Source: RGIG3040 sp964410675 (GTDB lineage Bacteria > Bacillota > Clostridia > Lachnospirales > Lachnospiraceae). From it: a stretch of DNA of 22,057 nucleotides. Of the stretch, positions 15,337 through 22,057 are shown piece after piece. Position 1 is the first letter of the stretch. Every line of letters starts with the position of its first letter. The notes beneath the pieces were generated by a model. That model was not told the DNA's origin and did no database searches. It was given only the letters and a program-made list of their open reading frames with translations. The DNA lies in assembly GCA_964410675.1 (NCBI GenBank), contig CAYPIB010000046.1, positions 1 to 22,057 of the forward strand. Reading direction: 5' to 3'. The position numbers were made by a program, and so were the translations under genes.

Positions 15337-16754
15337 ATCAATCCGCTTCTGTTTTTCGTATCCAGTTTGCCTTATTTAAACGTGAGAAGGGAATGCTGAT
15401 ATTTTACCTTCTGTGTACCGCTGTCATAGGCATAGTTGTTCCGAGCTTTTTGCACAGCATGGAATCAAGCCTGACAACGGCGTTACTATTAACGGTTTTG
15501 TTTTTAAAACCACTGCTTTCCGATAGCTTGGCCGGCGAACGGGAAAGAAAAACACTGGAATCACTTTTGTCCACTTCTCTAAACGGAAAAAGCATTATTT
15601 GGGGAAAGTTTCAATTTAGCTTATTATTTGCACTGGTTTTTTTTGCATTAATGACTGGGTGTGCTGCACTTACGAATGTGCTTGCCGGTTATGAATTAAA
15701 TATGACGGCTTGGCAGTGGGTTAGTATTATTCTTTTAGCTGTTTTCAATTTTAGTGCGATTTCCCTTGCCGGTGTTTATGTGTCTGCGACATCACAGGAT
15801 TTACGCATTGCCAATGGAAGAGTAACACGAGCTGCGTATCCTCTTGGCCTGCTTTTTCTTGTATATTTATCCGTTGTTTTCTTGGCACAGCCGATACCTG
15901 CAATTATAACAGGTTTTATTCTGTTGCTTATTTATCTTTGCGTTATTTTAGCGTATACAGTCAAGGTGTCAAAGATGAAACAGTCAAATTATTTTGAGCG
16001 TATTAAAGGCAGGAAGACTGGGAAGAAAAATAAAGGCTATATTGCATCTTCCGCGCCAAAGTCGCAGTTTGAAATTGTATTTAAACACGAGTTAAAGTAT
16101 CTTTGGACACTTAAAACCTTACTTTTAAATTTCCTGCTGTTATGTCCTGCTCCAGCTATTATTATTTGTCTTTTTAAATATTATACCGGACATGTTAACT
16201 TAGAGTATGCCGTACTTCTGACTGCATTAATTATTCCGAGAGTTCCGACTAATTTGATTGCCTATTCCATTGGTGGTGAAAAGACATATAAGACCGGAGA
16301 ATCGCTGCTTTCTACACCGGTACGCATTTTGCCTCTATTTCTTGCTAAAAGTGCGATACCTGTTCTGACATCTGCAATACTGCTCACAGTATCGTCCTTA
16401 TTTACATTAGCCGGTGCAAACATAATCGGAAATTATTTTGAATCAGGCATTGTCTATACGTATACCGCTGACCAGCTTGTGCTTTTGTTCCCCGTCAGTG
16501 TTATGTCCTGTATTACAATGGTGTTTATCACAGGTATTCTATCTGTAAATATGAAAACCCCTCGGCAGGGCTTATATATAGCAAGCATAATTGGATTTGC
16601 CTTTGTTATTCCCCCGCTGGCAATTGTATATCTGACTCAAAATACTTTTATGTGGTCGGTCATATATTTTAGTGTACTCTTACTTTGCAACGCGATATGT
16701 TTGCAACGTATTTCGGGTAAAATAAAACGTCCTCAAATCATGAGCAGATTGTAA
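15333..16754 (+). CDS. ABC-2 type transporter permease, fused two-half form
   Basis: A 473-residue integral membrane protein with many hydrophobic segments in two halves, about residues 20-210 and 255-460, joined by a basic linker (KGRKTGKKNKG, 225-235). Each half has the same short motif after its first membrane hairpin: AGERERKTLESLLST at 67-81 and GGEKTYKTGESLLST at 314-328. The motif is typical of NatB-like ABC-2 permeases, which usually have one per chain. This suggests an internal duplication, so one chain may supply both membrane halves of the transporter with an ATPase dimer. The ATG at 15333 overlaps the ATPase stop by four bases, with GGAGGG upstream. The terminator at 16754-16791 follows directly. 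The cargo is unknown. Confidence 0.85.
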   Translation: MNQSASVFRIQFALFKREKGMLIFYLLCTAVIGIVVPSFLHSMESSLTTALLLTVLFLKPLLSDSLAGERERKTLESLLSTSLNGKSIIWGKFQFSLLFALVFFALMTGCAALTNVLAGYELNMTAWQWVSIILLAVFNFSAISLAGVYVSATSQDLRIANGRVTRAAYPLGLLFLVYLSVVFLAQPIPAIITGFILLLIYLCVILAYTVKVSKMKQSNYFERIKGRKTGKKNKGYIASSAPKSQFEIVFKHELKYLWTLKTLLLNFLLLCPAPAIIICLFKYYTGHVNLEYAVLLTALIIPRVPTNLIAYSIGGEKTYKTGESLLSTPVRILPLFLAKSAIPVLTSAILLTVSSLFTLAGANIIGNYFESGIVYTYTADQLVLLFPVSVMSCITMVFITGILSVNMKTPRQGLYIASIIGFAFVIPPLAIVYLTQNTFMWSVIYFSVLLLCNAICLQRISGKIKRPQIMSRL

Positions 16755-16791
16755 AAATGGGCGTATCGCCGCTTGACGATACACCCATTTT
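16754..16791. terminator. Two-way terminator between the permease and glycosyltransferase genes
   Basis: AAAATGGG-C-GTATCG (16754-16768) pairs with CGATAC-A-CCCATTTT (16777-16791), with one C/A mismatch and an 8-base loop. The stem ends in T runs on both strands (ATTTTCTTTT on +, ATTTTTAC on -), so it can serve both convergent genes. It starts on the last base of the permease stop codon. Confidence 0.88.
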
Positions 16792-16797
16792 CTTTTA

Positions 16798-17829
16798 TCA
16801 ATTATGATTGTTTTCATTTCTGGTCCACTCTTTGGCAAGCTTAAGATAGTGGGCAGCATCTTCCTTATTTCCAAGTCTTTCATAACATCTGGATATCGCA
16901 TATAAAGGTAAGTCGCCACCCAGATGAATATTTAAAATACTTTCTGTTTCAAAGGCAGCATTATAATACCAAATAACGGCTTCCGGATATTCCTCATGGT
17001 CTTCATAATAGCGTCCAAGCTCATAACACATTTCGGAGCAGCTGTTTGTGGCAACATCCTTTAATGCATATTTGAAGAAATTATGATTATTTTTTAAAAC
17101 CCGATATGCACAGGCAATGACGCAGGATGCTTCTTTTATTTCATCGAGTGAACGGGTAGTGTCTTCTACTGTTTCTAAAAATGTCGGCAGAGCATTGACA
17201 AAATCCTGATTCTTGCCGGATATAAATAGTTCCTTGGCATAAATATTATGTAATCGCTTACTTAAGCGGACTCCGTTGGAATGAAGCTTTTCGAAAGCAA
17301 GAATATCTCTGGCAGAATGATTTGCTGTCGGCATGTGTATGATTTCTATTTCACTATCATAAATAATCGGTTCAATGCGGACCGCTTCATGGATGGCCCC
17401 TTCCCATACGGGAGTACGGAGGCGTTTATAAAGTTTTGGACGATATTCTCTGTCAAAATTATAGATGGTATTGTGAGAAAGCTGATTGCAATAGAGCATT
17501 TGAACAATTTCGATTTCAGGAAGCAGCCCTTTTTTCATTAACAAAAAACGGGCTTTATTTTTCTCATCGAGATATTCATCAGCATCGGCACAATAAATAT
17601 AATCCATCGTTGCTTTCGTAAAGGAAAAATTGCGGGCATCGGCAAAACTTCCTGTCCAAGTAAAGTCATAAATCTTTTTCGTAAATTTTGAAGCAATCTT
17701 TTTTGTAGAATCGGTAGAACCGGTATCTACTATTATCATTTCATCCATTATTTCGGAGATGGATGACAAACATCGCTCTAATATTTCTTCTTCGTTTTTA
17801 ACAATCATACATAAGCTAATTGTAATCAT
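16798..17829 (-). CDS. Family 2 glycosyltransferase with TPR-like tail
   Basis: A 343-residue cytoplasmic enzyme expected to transfer a sugar from a nucleotide-sugar donor. The N-terminal GT-A domain begins MITISLCMIVKNEE and includes IIVDTGSTDST (32-42), TGSFADARNFS (59-69) and the metal-binding DXD as CADADEYLD (D82, D84). Later WEGAIHEAV matches the acceptor-side part of this subfamily. The C-terminal third is helical with TPR-like repeats (ALKDVATNSCSEMCYELGRYY; later YAISRCYERLGNKEDAAHYL). This layout recalls the SunS-type and TPR-linked GT2 proteins, which modify peptides or proteins, but no precursor peptide gene is seen nearby. ATG at 17829 follows GGAGGG on its strand. It lies 69 bases downstream of thiT on the same strand with no obvious terminator, so readthrough from thiT is possible. 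The acceptor is unknown. Confidence 0.85.
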   Translation of the reverse strand: MITISLCMIVKNEEEILERCLSSISEIMDEMIIVDTGSTDSTKKIASKFTKKIYDFTWTGSFADARNFSFTKATMDYIYCADADEYLDEKNKARFLLMKKGLLPEIEIVQMLYCNQLSHNTIYNFDREYRPKLYKRLRTPVWEGAIHEAVRIEPIIYDSEIEIIHMPTANHSARDILAFEKLHSNGVRLSKRLHNIYAKELFISGKNQDFVNALPTFLETVEDTTRSLDEIKEASCVIACAYRVLKNNHNFFKYALKDVATNSCSEMCYELGRYYEDHEEYPEAVIWYYNAAFETESILNIHLGGDLPLYAISRCYERLGNKEDAAHYLKLAKEWTRNENNHN

Positions 17830-17898
17830 ATAACAGCCCTCCCTCTTACTAATATGATATCGGCTGAAATGGAAGAAACTATTAACTGAATTTATAAT

Positions 17899-18594
17899 TT
17901 ATGTGACTGCCATCTTCTTTATTTGAGTGACTCCGCTGGAAACAGCAGGAATAGCAAGCAGGATAAGAGTGATAATAGCTTCGGGTAAGAGATAACCGGC
18001 ATTATATGTAAGCGAGTAAATTAGTACCGGGGTGTCCTCCGGTGCGTAGCTGGCAAAAAACAGCATACCGGAAATGACCGCAAATACATAGCGTCCGATG
18101 ACACCTGTTATGTAGCCGAGCACTAACCCATGTTTTTTGGCGGCAAATAGACCGGAAAGGCCAAGAGCACCAAAGGCAAGCGGATAGTCTACTATTAATT
18201 GAGGAATGGAATAAAATTTTGGATCGAGAATAAATTGAAGCATACCGTATGCAACAGCGCTTGTAATACCGGCTTTTGCACCAAACAGATAACCGATCAG
18301 TACAATAAAGAACATACTAAACAGTGTAATGGAGCCGCCTGTAGCAAAAAGCTCAATAGAAGGTAATACTTCAGAGGTAATAATAGAAAGGGCCATGGCA
18401 GCACCTGAAAAAGTAAGCTGTTTCATGACTATGGATTTAGATGTACCGGTATCTTTTTTGGTTAAATAAAGTGCCAGTACAAGAAGCAGAATAATTACTG
18501 CAAGAACTGCAGTGATTCCTAAAGGTGTCAGGGCAAATACGGCTTCTCCCCAACTGTTTTCTGTTGGATAAAAAAATAAGTTTAAATAAGACAT
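17899..18594 (-). CDS. thiT: Thiamine ECF transporter substrate-binding protein ThiT
   Basis: ThiT is the membrane S-component that captures thiamine and works with the shared ECF energy module, whose genes are not in this window. The hydrophobic protein contains the family landmarks GGSITLFSM (86-94), GYLFGAKAG (101-109), QFILDPKFYS (120-129), LIVDYPLAFGALGL (133-146), FFASYAPE (179-186) and YNAGYLLPE (197-205). It has 231 residues where typical ThiT has about 180-190. The extra length is an N-terminal extension with one further membrane segment (about 22-44) before the usual core, so seven segments are likely. ATG at 18594 is preceded by AGGAGG seven bases upstream. A TPP riboswitch in the leader independently supports the thiamine assignment. 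It may be cotranscribed with the glycosyltransferase. Confidence 0.93.
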   Translation of the reverse strand: MSYLNLFFYPTENSWGEAVFALTPLGITAVLAVIILLLVLALYLTKKDTGTSKSIVMKQLTFSGAAMALSIITSEVLPSIELFATGGSITLFSMFFIVLIGYLFGAKAGITSAVAYGMLQFILDPKFYSIPQLIVDYPLAFGALGLSGLFAAKKHGLVLGYITGVIGRYVFAVISGMLFFASYAPEDTPVLIYSLTYNAGYLLPEAIITLILLAIPAVSSGVTQIKKMAVT

Positions 18595-18601
18595 AAAAAA
18601 T

Positions 18602-18631
18602 CCTCCTTTGTAATATGATTACGCTAGGAGG
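18602..18631 (-). promoter_or_regulatory. Riboswitch expression platform hiding the thiT ribosome binding site
   Basis: Read on the - strand, CCTCCT (plus 18626-18631) can pair with the SD AGGAGG (plus 18602-18607), extended by a perfect GTAAT/ATTAC stem (plus 18618-18622 with 18610-18614). This hairpin would block translation of thiT. The part CCTAGC (plus 18623-18628) is exactly complementary to GCTAGG at the 5' edge of the aptamer (plus 18732-18737), giving a competing pairing that frees the SD. There is no terminator T tract, so control is probably translational. Confidence 0.75.
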
Positions 18632-18651
18632 GGCTGCTTGAATGAAAAAGT

Positions 18652-18737
18652 GCTTCCTTACGCCAGTATGAACTGGATCAAGTAGTGAGGGTTAGCAGAA
18701 ACTCTCTGCAATCTCAGCCCGTTAGGACTCCCCTAGC
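18652..18737 (-). ncRNA. TPP riboswitch aptamer (THI element) upstream of thiT
   Basis: The - strand carries the conserved THI core: GGGCTGAGA (CTGAGA at plus 18712-18717), then ACCC, then TTGATCCAG with CTGGCGTAAGGAAG. Helices can be traced: AGTCC with GGGCT (P3), GCAGA with TCTGC (P3a), AGGG with CCCT (P2), CTT with AAG (P4), CCAG with CTGG (P5) and a short GCT with AGC (P1). It binds thiamine pyrophosphate and lowers thiT expression when the vitamin is plentiful. Confidence 0.95.
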
Positions 18738-18767
18738 TTAATGTTATATATATCTATGTCGGTAACA

Positions 18768-18796
18768 ACTATAAGTGCAAATATTAAAATTGTCAA
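18768..18796 (-). promoter_or_regulatory. Promoter of the riboswitch-thiT transcript
   Basis: On the - strand a perfect TTGACA (plus 18791-18796), a 17-base spacer and TATAGT (plus 18768-18773). Transcription would begin near 18761, about 20 bases before the aptamer. Confidence 0.8.
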
Positions 18797-18954
18797 GAAG
18801 AAAAAAAGAGCTGCACTGGTAAATTCAAGAAGGAATTGCATTAAAAATTACTGTTTGAGCAAATAAAATAGCTTTTTTGCGGTCAATAATCTGAAAATTT
18901 AAATATAAAAATAAAATTTATCAAATAATCAGACAATATTTTGAAAAAAATTTA
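18797..18954. other. AT-rich intergenic stretch between thiT and gltB promoters
   Basis: The 415-base gap between thiT and gltB holds the riboswitch, the two promoters and this remaining piece. It is strongly AT-rich with A and T runs. The only structure I note is an imperfect dyad, TCAAATAAT (18920-18928) against ATATTTTGA (18936-18944), 7 of 9 matching, just upstream of the gltB promoter. It could be a regulator site, but such AT dyads arise easily by chance. No small gene with a credible ribosome binding site is visible. Confidence 0.3.
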
Positions 18955-18983
18955 TTTACAACTAAAAAAAATGGGTGTATAGT
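18955..18983 (+). promoter_or_regulatory. Promoter of gltB
   Basis: TTTACA (18955-18960), a 17-base spacer and TATAGT (18978-18983). The transcript would start near 18990, giving a leader of about 20 bases with AAAGGAGA right before the ATG, too short for a leader riboswitch. Confidence 0.7.
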
Positions 18984-19009
18984 AAAATAGCAACGAAAGG
19001 AGATATAAA

Positions 19010-22000
19010 ATGTTTGATGTAAAATTAAATATTAAAAGGCCTGCTCTTTACCGAAAAGAGTTTGAGCATGACAATTGTGGTATTGGTGCCTGTGTCAATA
19101 TAAATGGGAAAGAGAACAGGACAACCGTTGAAAACGCATTGAAAATAGTAGAAAATTTAGAGCATAGAGCAGGCAAAGACGCCGAAGGGAAAACTGGTGA
19201 CGGTGTAGGTATTCTAACACAGATATCTCACAAATTCTTCACCAAGATTACAAATCCCCTCGGTATTTTTTTGGGCAAAAAACGGGAATATGGAATTGGC
19301 ATGTTTTTTTTCCCGCAAGATGAATTGAAGAAAAATCAGTCGAAGAAAATGTTTGAAATTATTGTAAAGAAAGAAGGACTTGAATTTTTAGGATGGCGTG
19401 AAGTACCGGTTTTTCCATCTGTATTAGGGCATAAGGCACAAGAGTGTATGCCATGCATTATGCAGGGGTTTGTTAAGAAACCTGTAAATGTAGAAAAAGG
19501 CTTGGAGTTTGATCGAAAGCTTTATGTTGTCAGACGTGTGTTTGAACATTCAACAGACACAGCCTATGTTGTCTCTTTAAGCAGCCGGACGATTGTATAT
19601 AAAGGGATGTTTTTAGTCGGGCAGCTGCGTACATTTTTTAAAGATTTGCAGGATGAAGATTATGTATCGGCGATTGCACTCGTGCATTCACGTTTTTCAA
19701 CAAATACCAATCCAAGCTGGGAGAGAGCACATCCTAACCGCTTTATTGTCCACAATGGCGAGATTAATACGATTCGCGGTAATGTGGATAAAATGCTTGC
19801 CAGAGAAGAAAATATGGAATCCGAGCATCTAAAAGGGATGCTTCATAAAGTATTGCCTGCTGTTAATGCAGAAGGCTCTGATTCGGCAATGCTCGATAAC
19901 ACATTGGAGTTTCTAGTAATGAGCGGTATGGATTTACCGCTTGCAGTGATGGTTATGATTCCGGAGCCGTGGGCTAACAATCGTACGATATCGCTAAACA
20001 AAAAGGATTTTTATGAATACTATGCAACAATGATGGAGCCTTGGGATGGGCCGGCATCTATTTTATTTTCTGATGGTGATATGATGGGGGCAGTTCTTGA
20101 CCGAAATGGTCTACGTCCATCCCGCTATTATATTACAGATGACGATCAGCTTATTTTGTCTTCTGAGGTAGGTGTTTTAGATATAGATCCAACGAAGATA
20201 GTTGTCAAGGAGAGATTACGTCCCGGAAAGATGCTGTTAGTGGATACTATTTTAGGGAAAGTAATTTCGGATGAAGAGATAAAAGAAACCTATGCATCAA
20301 AACAGCCATATGGTGAATGGTTAGACAGCAATCTTGTAACACTGGACGGCCTAAAAATTCCAAATGAAAGAGTGCCGGAATATGACGAGGAAGAAAGGCA
20401 AAAGATTCAGAAGGCATTTGGCTATACGTATGATGAAATTAAAACCAGCATACTTCCGATGGCAAAAAATGGCGGCGAGGCAATTGCAGCAATGGGAGTG
20501 GATACTCCGCTTCCGGTATTAAGCAAGACTCATCATCCATTATTCCACTATTTTAAACAACTGTTTGCGCAGGTTACAAACCCGCCCATCGATGCCATTC
20601 GTGAAGAGGTAATCACTTCAACGACTGTTTATATCGGCACAGAGGGCAATGTATTAAAAGAGTCTCCAAAAAACTGTAATGTACTAAAAATCAACAATCC
20701 GATACTAACAAATACGGATTTAATGAAAATTAAAAGTATGAAGGTGGACGGATTTAAAACGGAAGTCATACCGATTACCTATTATAAAAATACAAATTTG
20801 GAGCGTGCGATAGAAAGACTCTTTGTAGAGGTTGACAGAGCTTACCGGGAGGGAGCTAATATTTTGATACTATCGGATCGCGGTGTGGATGAAAATCATG
20901 TCGCAATTCCTTCTTTATTAGTTGTATCTGCATTAAATAAACATTTGGTGAGAACGAAAAAAAGAACAAGTGCAGCGCTTATATTAGAGTCCGGTGAGCC
21001 AAGAGAGGTGCATCATTTTGCCACATTATTAGGCTTCGGTGCATGTGCAATTAATCCGTATTTAGCCCAGGAATCAATTAGAGAGCTGATTGACAATCGA
21101 ATGCTGAATAAAGATTATTATGCTGCGGTTGAAGACTATAATCATGCTGTTCTCAGCGGTATTGTTAAAATTGCTTCAAAGATGGGTATATCTACGATTC
21201 AGTCCTATCAGGGGGCACAGATTTTTGAAGCAATTGGTATTAACCAGGATGTCATCGGAAAGTATTTTCCACATACGGTAAGCCGTGTAGGAGGAATCGG
21301 AATAGAAGATATTGAAAAACAGGTTGATGAGCTGCATTCAATGGCATTTGATCCGCTTGGTCTTTCTACTGATTTGACATTAGACAGTCCTGGGCATCAT
21401 ACAATGCGCAGCGGGGCAGATGAGCATTTATATAATCCGGTTACGATCCATTTGCTGCAAGAGGCAGCGAGACGCGGTGATTATCAAATGTTCAAGCAGT
21501 ATACGGAAAATATTAACAGTGAAACAAGCATTAAAAATTTACGAGGGCTTTTGGAGTTCAAATTTCCTAAGAAAGGTATCTCGATTGATCAAGTCGAAAG
21601 TGTGGAATCGATTGTTACAAGATTTAAGACAGGTGCGATGTCATATGGCTCTATTTCAAAGGAAGCTCATGAAACGCTGGCAATTGCTATGAATACACTG
21701 CATGGAAAATCCAATTCAGGCGAGGGTGGTGAAGACTTAGATAGATTGACGGCCGGGCCGGATGGTAACAATCGTTGTTCCGCAATTAAGCAGGTGGCCT
21801 CAGGACGATTTGGTGTTACAAGCAAATATTTAGTGAGCGCAAAGGAAATTCAGATTAAGATGGCACAGGGTGCAAAGCCTGGTGAAGGCGGACACCTGCC
21901 GGGGGGGAAGGTATATCCCTGGATTGCCAAAACAAGACACTCGACACCGGGTGTGGGACTTATTTCACCACCGCCGCATCATGATATTTATTCGATTGAA

Positions 22001-22057
22001 GATTTGGCACAGCTTATTTTTGATTTAAAGAATGCCAATAAAAACGCAAGAATTTCA
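19010..22057 (+). CDS. gltB: Glutamate synthase large subunit, N-terminal 1016 residues (3' end outside window)
   Basis: GltB takes the amide nitrogen of glutamine and, with 2-oxoglutarate and reducing power, forms two glutamates. The frame is open from the ATG at 19010, preceded by AAAGGAGA, to the last base. The class II glutaminase domain begins at Cys23 in HDNCGIGACVN, implying removal of a 22-residue propeptide to expose the nucleophile. It continues through LVHSRFSTNTNPSWERAHP, HNGEINTIRGN, GSDSAMLDN and RNGLRPSRY. The central domain follows (about residues 430-770, with TNPPIDAIREE and FGACAINPYLA), then the start of the FMN-binding synthase domain (GAMSYGSISKEAH, GEGGED, KPGEGGHLPGGKVYPWIA, SPPPHHDIYSIEDLAQL). 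The iron-sulfur cysteines and the C-terminal beta-helix domain lie beyond the window. No gltC-type regulator is adjacent upstream. Confidence 0.96.
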   Translation, partial: MFDVKLNIKRPALYRKEFEHDNCGIGACVNINGKENRTTVENALKIVENLEHRAGKDAEGKTGDGVGILTQISHKFFTKITNPLGIFLGKKREYGIGMFFFPQDELKKNQSKKMFEIIVKKEGLEFLGWREVPVFPSVLGHKAQECMPCIMQGFVKKPVNVEKGLEFDRKLYVVRRVFEHSTDTAYVVSLSSRTIVYKGMFLVGQLRTFFKDLQDEDYVSAIALVHSRFSTNTNPSWERAHPNRFIVHNGEINTIRGNVDKMLAREENMESEHLKGMLHKVLPAVNAEGSDSAMLDNTLEFLVMSGMDLPLAVMVMIPEPWANNRTISLNKKDFYEYYATMMEPWDGPASILFSDGDMMGAVLDRNGLRPSRYYITDDDQLILSSEVGVLDIDPTKIVVKERLRPGKMLLVDTILGKVISDEEIKETYASKQPYGEWLDSNLVTLDGLKIPNERVPEYDEEERQKIQKAFGYTYDEIKTSILPMAKNGGEAIAAMGVDTPLPVLSKTHHPLFHYFKQLFAQVTNPPIDAIREEVITSTTVYIGTEGNVLKESPKNCNVLKINNPILTNTDLMKIKSMKVDGFKTEVIPITYYKNTNLERAIERLFVEVDRAYREGANILILSDRGVDENHVAIPSLLVVSALNKHLVRTKKRTSAALILESGEPREVHHFATLLGFGACAINPYLAQESIRELIDNRMLNKDYYAAVEDYNHAVLSGIVKIASKMGISTIQSYQGAQIFEAIGINQDVIGKYFPHTVSRVGGIGIEDIEKQVDELHSMAFDPLGLSTDLTLDSPGHHTMRSGADEHLYNPVTIHLLQEAARRGDYQMFKQYTENINSETSIKNLRGLLEFKFPKKGISIDQVESVESIVTRFKTGAMSYGSISKEAHETLAIAMNTLHGKSNSGEGGEDLDRLTAGPDGNNRCSAIKQVASGRFGVTSKYLVSAKEIQIKMAQGAKPGEGGHLPGGKVYPWIAKTRHSTPGVGLISPPPHHDIYSIEDLAQLIFDLKNANKNARIS

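Noticed and set aside
17281..17621. Two + strand frames opposite the glycosyltransferase
   Set aside because: The opposite strand carries the GT2 catalytic motifs; these frames have no recognisable features.
18920..18944. Operator for a GltC-like regulator upstream of gltB
   Set aside because: The dyad is imperfect and in very AT-rich DNA, and no LysR-type gene is adjacent; kept only as a note in the intergenic entry.
21420..21692. A 90-codon frame on the + strand near the window end
   Set aside because: It is an alternative frame inside gltB, whose own frame is continuous and conserved over the same bases.
1..22057. CRISPR arrays, insertion sequences, phage or toxin-antitoxin systems
   Set aside because: No regularly spaced repeats, transposase, integrase or toxin motifs were seen. 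The XRE/membrane-protein pair superficially resembles a two-gene toxin-antitoxin layout, but its divergent ABC operon and shared operator fit a regulator cassette better.

Overview
The window looks like chromosomal DNA of an AT-rich Gram-positive member of the Clostridia, most likely Lachnospiraceae. The evidence is low G+C, strong AGGAG-type ribosome binding sites, AddAB rather than RecBCD, a ThiT-type vitamin transporter under a TPP riboswitch, a GlnRS of the kind found patchily in this family, and two small families (DUF2225 and DUF6062) that I associate with it. The genus cannot be named from the sequence. I see no rRNA, tRNA, CRISPR array, insertion sequence or phage gene. Apart from one regulated ABC-transporter cassette, the content is housekeeping.

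Layout. Positions 1-1868 (+): the 3' part of glnS, then a DUF2225 zinc-ribbon protein, closed by a two-way terminator. 1958-2317 (-): a small membrane-anchored acidic protein. 2483-3085 (+): a TetR/AcrR regulator, meeting a DUF6062 cysteine-rich protein (3088-3846, -) tail to tail with two bases between them. 4087-6474 (+): asnS-asnA, preceded by a roughly 120-base leader with a short upstream reading frame but no T-box, and followed by a strong hairpin. 6621-13719 (+): addB-addA, the double-strand-break repair helicase-nuclease. 13767-14421 (-): an XRE regulator and a four-helix membrane protein, overlapping. 14584-16754 (+): an ABC ATPase and a fused two-half ABC-2 permease. The divergent promoters of this cassette flank and overlap a direct repeat that is the likely operator. 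16798-17829 (-): a family 2 glycosyltransferase. 17899-18594 (-): thiT, with a complete TPP riboswitch that appears to control translation. 19010 to the end (+): the first 1016 codons of gltB, running off the window.

How the genes fit together. Several genes share an amide-nitrogen theme. GlnRS and AsnRS charge tRNAs directly with Gln and Asn, AsnA makes Asn from aspartate and ammonia, and GltB moves the glutamine amide onto 2-oxoglutarate. They sit in separate transcription units, so the theme is not evidence of co-regulation. The only clear pathway operon of this kind is asnS-asnA, which makes asparagine and loads it onto tRNA.

The most informative non-coding elements are the thiT riboswitch, whose Shine-Dalgarno (SD), anti-SD and anti-anti-SD strands can all be located, and the repeated operator between the XRE and ABC units. 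I do not see a convincing wholly new system. The best leads for something undescribed are the asnS leader, the duplicated CxxC/CxxH architecture of the DUF6062 protein, the fused permease, and a GC-rich palindrome next to a perfect hairpin downstream of addA.
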